64,000 nt of DNA from an uncultured Collinsella sp. GTDB taxonomy: Bacteria > Actinomycetota > Coriobacteriia > Coriobacteriales > Coriobacteriaceae. This document shows, one piece after another, positions 34,883 through 43,518 of this stretch (positions are counted from its first letter, which is position 1; each line of letters begins with the position of its first letter). The notes beneath the pieces were generated by a model. It ran no database searches and had not been told where the DNA came from. It saw only the letters and a list, made by a program, of their open reading frames with translations. A program made the translations under genes and the position numbers. The stretch covers positions 62,001 to 126,000 of the forward strand of contig CAAFZX010000043.1 in NCBI GenBank assembly GCA_900767675.1. The letters are read 5' to 3'.

Positions 34883-36043
34883 ATGGAGATCACCAAGGAT
34901 ATCCGCTACGTTGGCGTCGACGATCACGACATTGACCTGTTCGAGGGCCAGTACGATGTGTCCGAGAACGGTATGGCATACAACAGCTACGTTATCTTGG
35001 GCGAAAAGATCGCTGTCGCCGATTCAGTCGACGGCGGTTTTGTCGACGAGTGGCTCGGTAACATCGAAGCCGTGCTCGACGGTCGCACACCCGATTACCT
35101 GGTCGTCCATCACATGGAGCCCGATCACTCCGCTGGCATCGCCGCCTTTATGGAGCGCTATCCCCAGGCGCAGATTGTGGCCAGCATGGGCGCTTTCCGC
35201 ATGATGGTCAACTACTTTGGCACCGATTATCCCGAGCGCAAGATGGTCGTCAAAGAGGGCGACGTGCTCGACCTGGGCGGTCACAGCCTAACGTTTGTCG
35301 GTGCCCCCAACGTGCACTGGCCCGAGGTGCTGTTCTCTTACGAGGCCACCGACAAGGTGCTCTTTAGTGCCGACGGCTTTGGCAAGTTTGGCGCCAACGA
35401 CATCGAAGATCCGGAAGGGTGGGCTTGCGAAGCGCGCCGTTACTACTTTGGCATCGTCGGTAAGTTCGGCAAGTTCGTGCAGGCCGTGCTCAAGAAGGCC
35501 GCCGATCTGGACATCCAGGTTATCTGTCCGCTCCATGGCCCCGTGCTAACCGAGAACCTGGGCTACTACCTCGACACCTACAACACCTGGTCGAGCTATC
35601 AGCCCGAGGACGAGGGAATCACCATTGCCTACGCGAGCGTCTACGGCCACCTGAAGGCCGCCGTCGATGAGCTCGCATCTGCGCTCGAGGCCCGCGGCCA
35701 GAAGGTCTCCGTTTTTGACTTGGCTCGCGACGACATGGCCGAGGCCGTTGAGGATGCGTTCCGCTATGACCGTCTGGTACTCGCTTCCATTACCTATCAG
35801 GGCGAGATCTTCCCGTTCATGAGCACCTTTATCCACACGCTTGCCGAGCATGCCTACCAGAACCGTACCGTGGCGCTTGTCGAGGCCGGTTCCTGGGCGC
35901 CTGCAGCTGCCAAGGTTATGACCAAGGAGCTCGAGGGCATGAAGGACATCACCCTGACGCAGAACAAGGTGACTGTCCTGGGTTCGCTCAACGACGCCTC
36001 GCGCGCTCAGATCGAGGCCCTCGCTGACGAGCTCTCCAAGTAA
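34883..36043 (+). CDS. Flavodiiron protein (FprA / A-type flavoprotein)
   Basis: A 386-residue protein with an N-terminal metallo-beta-lactamase-like diiron domain (about 1-245) and a C-terminal flavodoxin domain (about 250-386, TIAYASVYGHLKAAVDEL). Diiron ligands are visible: HMEPDH at 77-82, the VHWPEV histidine, SADGFGKFG aspartate and the CPLHGPVL histidine. Flavodiiron proteins reduce oxygen to water, or nitric oxide to nitrous oxide, in anaerobes. AGGAGG nine bases before the ATG sets the start. It has no rubredoxin partner nearby; protection of oxygen-sensitive PFL is a reasonable role but inferred. Confidence 0.9.
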   Translation: MEITKDIRYVGVDDHDIDLFEGQYDVSENGMAYNSYVILGEKIAVADSVDGGFVDEWLGNIEAVLDGRTPDYLVVHHMEPDHSAGIAAFMERYPQAQIVASMGAFRMMVNYFGTDYPERKMVVKEGDVLDLGGHSLTFVGAPNVHWPEVLFSYEATDKVLFSADGFGKFGANDIEDPEGWACEARRYYFGIVGKFGKFVQAVLKKAADLDIQVICPLHGPVLTENLGYYLDTYNTWSSYQPEDEGITIAYASVYGHLKAAVDELASALEARGQKVSVFDLARDDMAEAVEDAFRYDRLVLASITYQGEIFPFMSTFIHTLAEHAYQNRTVALVEAGSWAPAAAKVMTKELEGMKDITLTQNKVTVLGSLNDASRAQIEALADELSK

Positions 36044-36066
36044 CGACACGTTCACTTTTAACGCTC

Positions 36067-36108
36067 AAACCACCACAAAGGGGACAGGCACCTTTGTGGT
36101 GGTTTTTG
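36067..36108. terminator. Bidirectional terminator between convergent genes
   Basis: AAACCACCACAAAGG and CCTTTGTGGTGGTTT form a perfect 15-bp stem with a T tail on the plus strand. Confidence 0.88.
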
Positions 36109-36109
36109 T

Positions 36110-36913
36110 TTAAGCGCCGGCGATGAGGAGATTTGGGCGGGCGTTGTCGACGATCTCGGCGATTGAGGTGGCGACGGCGTGATCGGGGTCACGGTCCATC
36201 ACGATGGCGTTGACGTCGATTAGCTCGGCAAAGCGGTACATGCCGCGTCCGTTGACCTTGCTGGCGTCCATGAGGGCAACGCCTTGACGGGCGGCGGAGA
36301 TCATAGCTGTTTTGGTCTCGGCCATCTGCGGAAAGTCGGTCGTAAAGCCGCAGCCGGGAACAAAAGCGCCGGGGCACATGACGGCAAGGTCGGCATGGAC
36401 CATTTGGAGCGCCTGCATGGTGAGCGGTCCGTACAGATAGCGATGACCTTTGCGCAGTGCCCCGCCCAGCATGACGACATCGACCGAGGGCATGCTCTCG
36501 TCGATGTAATCGGCAATGGTAATGTCGGCCGTGATGACGGTGATGCCATCGCGCTGGTCGAGGAGCCGGACAAACTCGAGCGCCGTGGTGCCCGAGTCGA
36601 CGAGCAGCGTGTCGCCGTCATTGACGAGCTCGATGGCGCTTTGCGCGATGGCCTGCTTGGCGGCGACATTGACGTTGATACGGCGATCCTGGGTGGATAC
36701 GGTCAGTCGCTTCTGGAGCGACACAGCGCCACCATGCGTGCGGCGCAGCTTGCCGGACTCGGCGAGCGCGTCTAGGTCGGCGCGGGCGGTAACGGAGGAC
36801 ACGCCAAAAGTCTGGGCGATTTCTGCCACTTGCACTGAGGCGTTATGTTCGAGCATTTCCATAATGGCGGCGCGACGCTCATCGGCGAAAGCTCGGGTTG
36901 TTGCATGGGCCAT
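36110..36913 (-). CDS. DeoR/GlpR-family transcriptional regulator (AgaR-like)
   Basis: A 267-residue repressor: winged helix VQVAEIAQTFGVSSVTARAD (about 27-46), RRTHGGAVS linker, then the sugar-phosphate sensor domain with DSGTTALEFV, VITADITIADYI, MLGGALRKGHRYLYGP and DASKVNGRGM. It is divergent from the tagatose-bisphosphate aldolase gene, whose promoter region has TTTCGTT-type repeats, so it probably controls that gene and perhaps other tagatose pathway genes. Confidence 0.87.
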   Translation of the reverse strand: MAHATTRAFADERRAAIMEMLEHNASVQVAEIAQTFGVSSVTARADLDALAESGKLRRTHGGAVSLQKRLTVSTQDRRINVNVAAKQAIAQSAIELVNDGDTLLVDSGTTALEFVRLLDQRDGITVITADITIADYIDESMPSVDVVMLGGALRKGHRYLYGPLTMQALQMVHADLAVMCPGAFVPGCGFTTDFPQMAETKTAMISAARQGVALMDASKVNGRGMYRFAELIDVNAIVMDRDPDHAVATSIAEIVDNARPNLLIAGA

Positions 36914-36960
36914 ATCCGCTCCATCATCGTCTGAAATTTGCAGGAATTGTGTTGAGTCTA

Positions 36961-37060
36961 TTTTCGTTCATTTTCTTTTTAAGTAAGGAAACGCCTTTCG
37001 ATTACTTACTTTTTCTATAAAAGAAAGATGATCAAAGCCCAAAACTCAATTTCGAACACG
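36961..37060. promoter_or_regulatory. Control region of the aldolase and DeoR genes
   Basis: TTTTCGTTCATTTTCTTTTT at 36961-36980 resembles the T-rich AgaR-type site of E. coli, with one base missing. TTTCGAT (near 36997) and TTTCGAA (near 37050) repeat the core. AAGTAA (36981) and TTACTT (37002) form an inverted repeat. The region is strikingly AT-rich; nothing else is seen between the two genes. Confidence 0.4.
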
Positions 37061-37248
37061 CACGCTCGGGTTCGACCCCTTCCGTTTGCTTTTCAAAAAT
37101 GAAGGTTGGACCTCGCGCGATGACAATATCTCGCACATGCATACCCGCTGAATTTCATACAATGAGCGCAGCAAAACGCAAGGTAAAACACCTTGTGAAC
37201 AACTACGCCCGATGTCCAGATGCGGGCGAGGGAGAGGAGCAAACGCTC

Positions 37249-38106
37249 ATGGCACTTGTTACCACCGAAAAGATGCTCAAGGACGCTCAGGCCGGCCACT
37301 ACGCCGTCGGCGCGTTCAACGTCGAGAACCTCGAGTTCGTTATGGCCGTTCTGGCCGCTGCCGAGGAGACCAAGTCCCCCGTCATCATGCAGACCACCCC
37401 GGGCACCATCAAGACCGCTGGTCTGGACTACTTCTACGGCATGGTCAAGGCTGCCGCCGAGCGCGCTTCCGTGCCCGTTGCCCTGCACCTCGATCACGGC
37501 GATGGCTATGACCGCTGCATGCAGGCTTTCCGCACGGGCTACACCTCCGTCATGATCGACGGTTCGCACGAGTCTTTCGAGGACAACATCGCTCTGACCA
37601 AGTCCGTCGCCGATGCTGGCCGCGCCATGGGCGTGCCCGTCGAGGCCGAGCTCGGTAAGGTTGGCGGCAAGGAGGACGACGGTCCCGCGGTTGAGGGCGA
37701 GAGCCCCTACACTGATCCGGCCGAGGCCAAGGAGTTTGTTGAGCGTACCGGCTGCACCTCCCTCGCAATTGGCGTTGGCACCAGCCACGGTGTGTACACG
37801 AGCGATCCGCACATCGAGCAGTCCGTGGTCAAGGCTATCCGCGACGCCGTCGACGTGCCGCTGGTTCTGCACGGCACCTCCGGTGTGCCCGATGAGCAGG
37901 TTGCCGAGGCTGTGAAGAACGGCATCTGCAAGGTTAACTACGCCACCGAGCTGCGTCAGGCCTACACCAAGGGCTTCATGGCCTACATGGCCGAGAACCC
38001 CGCCTGCTTCGACCCCAAGAAGCCGGCTAAGGAGGGTATGCGTGAGATCACCGAGCTGGTTAAGATCCGCATGACCAACCTCAACTCTGTGGGCAAGGCA
38101 GAGTAA
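37249..38106 (+). CDS. Class II tagatose-1,6-bisphosphate/fructose-bisphosphate aldolase
   Basis: A 285-residue zinc aldolase of the GatY/KbaY/AgaY length (284-286). LHLDHGDG gives the catalytic Asp82 and zinc His83; GTSHGVY and LHGTSGVPDEQ carry the other two zinc histidines. It splits tagatose-1,6-bisphosphate to DHAP and glyceraldehyde-3-phosphate, the last step for both GalNAc and lactose routes here; fructose bisphosphate is an alternative substrate. The frame is open 50 codons above, but homology begins at MALVTTEKML and GGAGAGGAG lies before it. No GatZ/KbaZ partner is present. Confidence 0.87.
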   Translation: MALVTTEKMLKDAQAGHYAVGAFNVENLEFVMAVLAAAEETKSPVIMQTTPGTIKTAGLDYFYGMVKAAAERASVPVALHLDHGDGYDRCMQAFRTGYTSVMIDGSHESFEDNIALTKSVADAGRAMGVPVEAELGKVGGKEDDGPAVEGESPYTDPAEAKEFVERTGCTSLAIGVGTSHGVYTSDPHIEQSVVKAIRDAVDVPLVLHGTSGVPDEQVAEAVKNGICKVNYATELRQAYTKGFMAYMAENPACFDPKKPAKEGMREITELVKIRMTNLNSVGKAE

Positions 38107-38130
38107 CAGCAAGGGTGCTCTGATCCCACC

Positions 38131-38283
38131 GGACGGCTTGGGCGGGCCCCCGTGCTTAGTTTCCAAAACGTCCTCGCGCATGAAGGCCCCCGTTGCCTCG
38201 CTTCTACGAAGCGTTGGCAACGGGGGCCTTCGCGCTGCGGAATGATTTTGGAAACTAAGCACGGGGGCCCGCCCAAGCCGTCC
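38131..38283. repeat. Long nested hairpin element 1 (38-bp perfect outer stem)
   Basis: The outer arms 38131-38168 and 38246-38283 are exact reverse complements over 38 bp. Inside, GAAGGCCCCCGTTGCC (38182-38197) pairs exactly with 38216-38231, and CGCTTC-TAC-GAAGCG caps it. The unpaired parts, CGTCCTCG..CATG and CTGCGGAAT, recur in the element at 55063-55191 although the stems differ. It follows the aldolase stop by 25 bp. Confidence 0.93.
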
Positions 38284-38816
38284 TGCTCAATCGCCCTTGT
38301 GGCGTTGGGGCTGGAAGAGTGGGGCGCGAGCGTTACTTTGCTGATGAGGGACTAGAGTGCCCGGGCTTGTTCGGGGAACGCTATATCTAGGGATGCTTGG
38401 AGCTTTTTGAATGAGGTTTGCAGGTTGAGGCTCTGATTGCTTGAGCGTTTTGCCTGCGAGGTTGGGGAGTCGAGGAAGCCGTTTCTCTGTGTCGGGGGGA
38501 AGGAGAAAAGGTTTGCATGTTTTAGGGATGGCTGCTGTGCTGCGTCATTGGAAGAATGCATGCTTATGCGGCCTCCTCGATATCCGCCAAAAGAATGCGC
38601 TCGGGGTGTGTGCTGCTAGGTCCCGTGCGCTGGCAGTATTATGCCGCGGCTGCTGCAAAGAAGCGCTAAAGAAAGGCTTAACCTGGTTTGGTGTTACGAT
38701 GAAACTGCAGTTCAGAGGTATCGATTAACACTCTTGAAAGGTTTTGGGCTTAAGGGCTTTCTAAGGTTTGTGACGTGGATGTGGCGCGGACGTACGGAGC
38801 GTGTGAATGCACGCTG
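38284..38816. other. Intergenic, no supported gene
   Basis: About 530 bases. Short frames exist on both strands (one of 69 codons on the minus strand ends at 38352) but none has a ribosome site or recognisable product. It may hold decayed sequence. Confidence 0.4.
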
Positions 38817-39806
38817 TTAGCGCTGCAGCTCTGCGGCGCGCACCTGCTCGATGACCTTTTCCATCGTGGCGTCGATGCGGTTTTTTTTGAGCTCGCATTC
38901 CCAGATGGTTATGGGTGTCCAGCCCATTTGAGTGAGTGCTGCCACGGCAGCGCGGTCGCGCTCGACGTTGCGGCGAAACTTTGCCTCCCAAAATTCAACG
39001 TTGCGCTTGGGCTGGCTGGGATTGCACTTGGGGCAGCGATGCCAAAAGCAGCCGTTGACAAAGATGGCGATCTTGCGCCCGGGAAAGGCGATGTCGGGCT
39101 TGCCGGGTACCTTCCATTCCAAACGATAGCCCGTGAGGCCGGCGGCCCGCAGGCGCTGTCGTACGAGCAGCTCGGGCTTGGTGTTGGCGCGCTTGTTGCC
39201 CTTCATGGACTTTTTTATAGCGGCGCGACGGCGGACCAGTTCGCGCTCGTCAGCGGAGAGGTCCGAGGTGTCGATACCGTCCAACAGGCCTGGTTTGGGG
39301 TGTTTTTTGCTGCGGCGTTTGATTTTGCGCTTGGGTTTGGCGGCAGGCTCGTCAGCCGTTGCGGTCTCGGCGTCGTTGGTGCTGCCGTTGGCCTCGAGCC
39401 GGTCTTCCTTCAGCTCAATCAGGGCATCAATGAGCCCCTTGTCGGCGGGCATCCATTCCACCGTGGCAAGCGAGGTGCGCGGAATCCAGCGGATATCGAG
39501 CTGGCGATCGTGCTTCTGGGGCTCATCGGATTCATCGACGAGCGAGCAGTAGTAGCACTCCATGGAGAGATGGAAATCGGGGTAGTCGTACTCAACAGTG
39601 TAGAAATCGCGCAGGTTGGTAACTTTTACCTGCAGCTCTTCCATAAGCTCGCGGCGCACGGCGTCTTCGGGCGTCTCGCCGCGCATGAGCTTGCCGCCGG
39701 GGAACTCCCAAAGTCCCTGCATGTCGCCATAGCCGCGCTGCACGGCAAGCAGCTCGTCGGATCCTTCCTTGCGAATGATCCCAGCGGCAACATGAACAGT
39801 CTTCAA
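38817..39806 (-). CDS. Fusion of Nudix (MutT-like) hydrolase and Vsr DNA mismatch endonuclease
   Basis: A 329-residue two-domain protein. Residues 1-135 are a MutT/NudG-like Nudix hydrolase with the complete box GGKLMRGETPED..RRELMEEL (37-58). A basic linker (about 156-172, KPKRKIKRRSKKHPK) leads to a Vsr domain (about 195-325): TKPELLVRQRL, catalytic Asp238 in PGKPDIAF, FVNGCFWHRC (249-258), NVERDR, and WEC (302-304); C253, C258/C261 and C304 fit the zinc site. Nudix enzymes clean damaged nucleotides; Vsr nicks T:G mismatches made by 5-methylcytosine deamination. The start is probably TTG at 39806 with AGAGGA before it. No dcm gene is in the window. Confidence 0.88.
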   Translation of the reverse strand: MKTVHVAAGIIRKEGSDELLAVQRGYGDMQGLWEFPGGKLMRGETPEDAVRRELMEELQVKVTNLRDFYTVEYDYPDFHLSMECYYCSLVDESDEPQKHDRQLDIRWIPRTSLATVEWMPADKGLIDALIELKEDRLEANGSTNDAETATADEPAAKPKRKIKRRSKKHPKPGLLDGIDTSDLSADERELVRRRAAIKKSMKGNKRANTKPELLVRQRLRAAGLTGYRLEWKVPGKPDIAFPGRKIAIFVNGCFWHRCPKCNPSQPKRNVEFWEAKFRRNVERDRAAVAALTQMGWTPITIWECELKKNRIDATMEKVIEQVRAAELQR

Positions 39807-39954
39807 CAGGAGTCCTCTCTCAACATCAACACGTGACAGGGTGGCTACCCGTACCTTACACAACGGTAAGGCAAGCGTAAGCCATATCGATGGTAGCCGA
39901 CTCGACTCCCTGCGACTATAGATGCCGTAGACTAATCGCAAGAAAGGACTCGGT

Positions 39955-40740
39955 ATGCAAACCACGCACATGGCGACCCCGGTACTGGAGGTCGCGCATC
40001 TCGAAAAGGTATATGGAGCGCTGGGCAATGTGACCCGCGCGCTCAACGACGTCAGCTTTACCGTCAACCGCGGCGAATTCGTTGGCATCATGGGCGCCTC
40101 GGGCTCGGGCAAGTCGACGTTGCTCAACTGCGTGTCGACCATCGATAGCGCCACAAGTGGCACGATCCGCATCAACGGGCAGGACGTGACGCGCATGAAG
40201 CAGGCTAAGCTTTCGCAGTTCCGCCGCGAGGAGCTCGGCTTTATCTTCCAGGACTCCAACCTGCTCGATACGCTCACGGCACGCGAGAACATCGCCCTGC
40301 CGCTCACCATCGCCCGCACAAACTCGGCCGAAATCTCGACCCGCGTGCAGGATGTGGCCGCGCGTCTGTCTATTAGCCAGGTGCTCGACAAGTATCCCTA
40401 CCAGATGTCCGGCGGTCAGCAGCAGCGCGTTGCCGCGGCTCGCGCGCTCGTCACCGACCCCACTATGATTATGGCCGACGAGCCCACCGGCGCCCTCGAC
40501 TCTAAAAGCGCCCGCCTGCTGCTCGAGAGCCTAGAGGCCCTCAACCGCCGCCTGCGCGCCACCGTGCTCATGGTCACGCATGACAGCTTTGCTGCTAGCT
40601 ACACAAGCTGCGTGCTGTTTATCCGCGACGGCAAGATCTTTACCGAGCTGCGCCGCGGCGACACCGACCGCCGAGAGTTCTTCGACCGCATTATGGAGGT
40701 CGTTGCCATGATGGGCGGTGAGGGCTCCGATGCTCTGTAA
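39955..40740 (+). CDS. ABC transporter ATP-binding protein (MacB/BceA type)
   Basis: A 261-residue ATPase with Walker A GASGSGKST, signature MSGGQQQR, Walker B IMADEPTGALD and the H-loop MVTHD. The sequence type belongs to the lipoprotein/bacitracin-export class that pairs with FtsX-like permeases. Its stop lies 11 bases inside the permease gene. No two-component system adjoins, unlike classical Bce modules. Confidence 0.9.
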   Translation: MQTTHMATPVLEVAHLEKVYGALGNVTRALNDVSFTVNRGEFVGIMGASGSGKSTLLNCVSTIDSATSGTIRINGQDVTRMKQAKLSQFRREELGFIFQDSNLLDTLTARENIALPLTIARTNSAEISTRVQDVAARLSISQVLDKYPYQMSGGQQQRVAAARALVTDPTMIMADEPTGALDSKSARLLLESLEALNRRLRATVLMVTHDSFAASYTSCVLFIRDGKIFTELRRGDTDRREFFDRIMEVVAMMGGEGSDAL

Positions 40741-42967
40741 ACTCGCTTGGGGCAACGTCCGCCGCGCCGGCCGCGACTACCTCGTCTACCTTTTGACGCT
40801 CACCCTGGGCGTCACGGTCTTCTATGCCTTTAACACCATCTCGATGCAGGTCGACATCGCCGGAATCGATGAAGAGGGCTTGGCACAGGTTATGGGCAGC
40901 ATGCTCGGCTACCTGACGTACTTTTTGGCCGGTGTCATGGCCTTTTTGATGGTGTATGCCAATAACTTCATCATGAAACGCCGCAAGAAGGAGTTTGGCC
41001 TGTACCAGGTGCTCGGCATGGGGCGCGGGCGCGTCGCCACGATCATGGCGCTCGAGACCGTGATAGTATCGGTCGTGGCCTTTGTTGCCGGCATTGTGCT
41101 GGGCGTGGGGCTCTCCCAGCTCATGACGTTCTTTACGGCCTCGCTCTTTAAGACGCAGATTGCCAATTTCCACTTTTTCTTCTCGGCGCATGCGTTCAAC
41201 CTGACCCTTGCCTGCATGCTCGTGATGTTTGTGCTCACGCTACTGCTGAACCTTCGAGCCGTGCGTCGTACCAAACTCATCGAGCTTATGGGTGCCGAGC
41301 GTCGCAACGAGAGCATCAAGACACGCAGCCCCTGGATCGCGATTGCCATCTTTGCCGTGGGCGTGGTGCTTGTGGGCGTGGCCTATTACCGTCTGCTACG
41401 TGATGGGTTCCCGCTAACCGCGACGGACAGCAAGCTGCAAGAGGCTATGAACCAGTTTGGCATTACGACCGCTATGGTTACAGTGGGCACCTTTGCCCTG
41501 TTTTGGGGACTCTCGGGCATGCTTATCAAGCTGTTGCAGAGCCTGCGCAGCGTGTATTGGCGCGGCCTCAATATGTTTACCGTGCGTCAGCTTTCGGCCA
41601 AGGTCAATACGGTGTGCTTTTCGATGGGCGTCATCGCGATGATTCTGTTTTTGGCCATTACCTCGGTGACCTGCGGTATGTCGATTGCCAATGTGATGAA
41701 CGAGAATCTGGAGCGCTATAACCCTGTTGACGTGTCTCAGACGTATGTCTATTACACGCCCGAAACGCTCGACTACTACAAGGAGTATGTCAATCCGTCT
41801 GAGGCCGATCGCATGGTGCTGGCCGATGCAACGGTCGATTTGTACGCTGCATGGCATGGCGATCGTAAAGATCCCGATAACGTTGCAGACGGTATTAAGG
41901 GCAAGTCGGCGGACAACAACGACGAGACCGGCAAGAAGGTCAATATCGCCGATGTTGCCGGTGAGCATGTGCAGATCGATTCGTATCTGAGTTATCCGCT
42001 TGGCGGCTCGGGCCCCTCGGTGGTGGCGGGTGAGATGTGCAAGGCCATGGGCGAAAAGCTTCCCAAGGCGCTCGAGGGAAGCAACGCCGATGCGATGGGT
42101 CTGTATGTGACGCCGGCGAGCCAGTACAACAAACTGCGCCAGATGATGGGCGAGGAGCCGGTGAGCATTGGCCGCGACCAGTATCTGCTCACGTGTGATA
42201 TGGGCGGTGAGCTGGGCGACCTGTACACCAAGTATATGGCTGGCGGCCATGCCCTAACCTTGGGCGGGCATACGCTCAAGCCCGCAACCGATAAGTCGGA
42301 CGAGGACACGGCGGCCATCGCCAACTCGGCGATGGGCAGCAATCCCGGTACCGTGGTCGTAGCCGATGAGCTGCTGTCCCAGCTTAATCTGCAACCGTAT
42401 TCCAGTAATCTGCTCGTTAATTACAAACAGGGTATGGATACGACCGAGGCAGACGAGAGCATTAAATACACCTTGCTCGACAATCTGCTCGTTGACGGCA
42501 AGGAGCCGGGGTCGTGGGGAGTCTTCATCACGCGTTCCGAGATGTACACGCAAGCAGCGCAGATGAACGGCATGATTAGCTATCTGGCCATCTACATTGG
42601 CTTTGTGCTGGTCGTTGCGTGCGCGGCAATCCTATCGATCCAGCAGCTCTCCAATGTGGCCGACGGCAGCCGCAGCTATCGTGTGCTGGCACAGATCGGC
42701 TGTGACGACCGCCAGATCCGGCATTCGGTGATGGCGCAGCAAGCGGTATTCTTCCTGTTCCCGCTGGCAGTGGGCTTGGCGCACTCCTTTGTGGCGCTCA
42801 AGGTGATCATCGAGCTGGTGAGCGTATTCGGCGATATGAGCATCGCCGGCACCGTGGGCCTCACCTGCGCGATTTTCCTGGCGGCCTATGGTGGCTACTT
42901 CCTGGTGACGTACCTCATGAGCGCCGGCATGGTACAAGCTGCCATCGCCACCCGCTACAGCGAGTAA
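40730..42967 (+). CDS. ABC transporter permease, FtsX/BceB-like
   Basis: A 745-residue membrane protein beginning MLCKLAWGNVRRAGRDYLVYLL. Membrane segments follow the BceB plan: one near the N-terminus, three at about 50-170, four by residue 320, then a large extracytoplasmic domain of about 280 residues (roughly 330-610) and three final segments. FtsX motifs such as KEFGLYQVLGMGRGRV and AQIGCDDRQIR are visible. The ATG at 40730 overlaps the ATPase stop, showing coupling. Antimicrobial-peptide export or lipid-peptide handling is usual for the class; the substrate is unknown. Confidence 0.88.
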   Translation: MLCKLAWGNVRRAGRDYLVYLLTLTLGVTVFYAFNTISMQVDIAGIDEEGLAQVMGSMLGYLTYFLAGVMAFLMVYANNFIMKRRKKEFGLYQVLGMGRGRVATIMALETVIVSVVAFVAGIVLGVGLSQLMTFFTASLFKTQIANFHFFFSAHAFNLTLACMLVMFVLTLLLNLRAVRRTKLIELMGAERRNESIKTRSPWIAIAIFAVGVVLVGVAYYRLLRDGFPLTATDSKLQEAMNQFGITTAMVTVGTFALFWGLSGMLIKLLQSLRSVYWRGLNMFTVRQLSAKVNTVCFSMGVIAMILFLAITSVTCGMSIANVMNENLERYNPVDVSQTYVYYTPETLDYYKEYVNPSEADRMVLADATVDLYAAWHGDRKDPDNVADGIKGKSADNNDETGKKVNIADVAGEHVQIDSYLSYPLGGSGPSVVAGEMCKAMGEKLPKALEGSNADAMGLYVTPASQYNKLRQMMGEEPVSIGRDQYLLTCDMGGELGDLYTKYMAGGHALTLGGHTLKPATDKSDEDTAAIANSAMGSNPGTVVVADELLSQLNLQPYSSNLLVNYKQGMDTTEADESIKYTLLDNLLVDGKEPGSWGVFITRSEMYTQAAQMNGMISYLAIYIGFVLVVACAAILSIQQLSNVADGSRSYRVLAQIGCDDRQIRHSVMAQQAVFFLFPLAVGLAHSFVALKVIIELVSVFGDMSIAGTVGLTCAIFLAAYGGYFLVTYLMSAGMVQAAIATRYSE

Positions 42968-43005
42968 CAAGCGGGCAAAACCGTCGCAAAATCAGAGCGA
43001 ATAAC

Positions 43006-43046
43006 CGCCGCGAAGGGAGTCCAGCTCCCCCTTCGCGGCGTTTTTT
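43006..43046 (+). terminator. Terminator of the ABC operon
   Basis: CGCCGCGAAGGG pairs exactly with CCCTTCGCGGCG and TTTTTT follows. Confidence 0.92.
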
Positions 43047-43071
43047 GTCTGACTGATGAGTCTCAAGGCCA

Positions 43072-43188
43072 AGTGAGTAGACTTTTTTGGATCTGTCGAG
43101 CACATTGCGGGTAGCGCCCAACAAAACCGCAGGTCAGAACTGTGGCGCATTTGGTCGTGCTTCGCCTCCTGCAAAAAGCCTACTCACT
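43072..43188. repeat. Long inverted repeat, arms AGTGAGTAG..
   Basis: AGTGAGTAGACTTTTT (43072-43087) and AAAAAGCCTACTCACT (43173-43188) pair at 15 of 16 positions around an 85-base loop, which itself has AGCAC/GTGCT pairing. Confidence 0.75.
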
Positions 43189-43320
43189 CAGTTTTTTCTG
43201 TTAGAAGATCGCCGCGAGGGAAAGCAGCTCTCCTACAGCTGTTGACGTTTGCCCAGATAAAACCTGCCAAAATAAACCCGTCCCTTTTTGGTCGGTGTGG
43301 GTTTTTGGACGCTTGCCCGA

Positions 43321-43386
43321 CGAGAGTGGATAATCTCCCACTTTGAGCGCGAACATGGGCCAAAAACGGGAGATTATCCACTCTCG
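43321..43386. repeat. Inverted repeat, 19-bp perfect arms
   Basis: CGAGAGTGGATAATCTCCC (43321-43339) is the exact reverse complement of 43368-43386, with a 28-base loop. GCCCG and CGGGC just outside extend the pairing. Confidence 0.85.
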
Positions 43387-43435
43387 TGGTGAGCGGGCTC
43401 TTGTGTCGATTCATTCCCTTTTTAGTAGGCTGTGC

Positions 43436-43464
43436 TTGCACTTTAGCGTGCGACAGCGGATAAT
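43436..43464 (+). promoter_or_regulatory. Sigma-70 promoter of the DAHP synthase gene
   Basis: TTGCAC at 43436-43441 and GATAAT at 43459-43464, spaced 17 bp, 55 bp before the ATG. Confidence 0.6.
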
Positions 43465-43518
43465 GCCGAGCACTCGACAATACGCTTATTGCTCTTTCTA
43501 TAGATTGAGGAGGCCCCT

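Noticed and set aside
38352..38561. A 69-codon minus-strand frame ending AFPEQARAL
   Set aside because: The peptide looks somewhat protein-like, but there is no ribosome site or recognised homologue. It may be the tail of a decayed gene.
38817..40391. The whole 524-codon frame as one protein
   Set aside because: Its first 195 codons are antisense to the ABC ATPase gene. The Nudix homology starts near 39806, so the gene was trimmed there.
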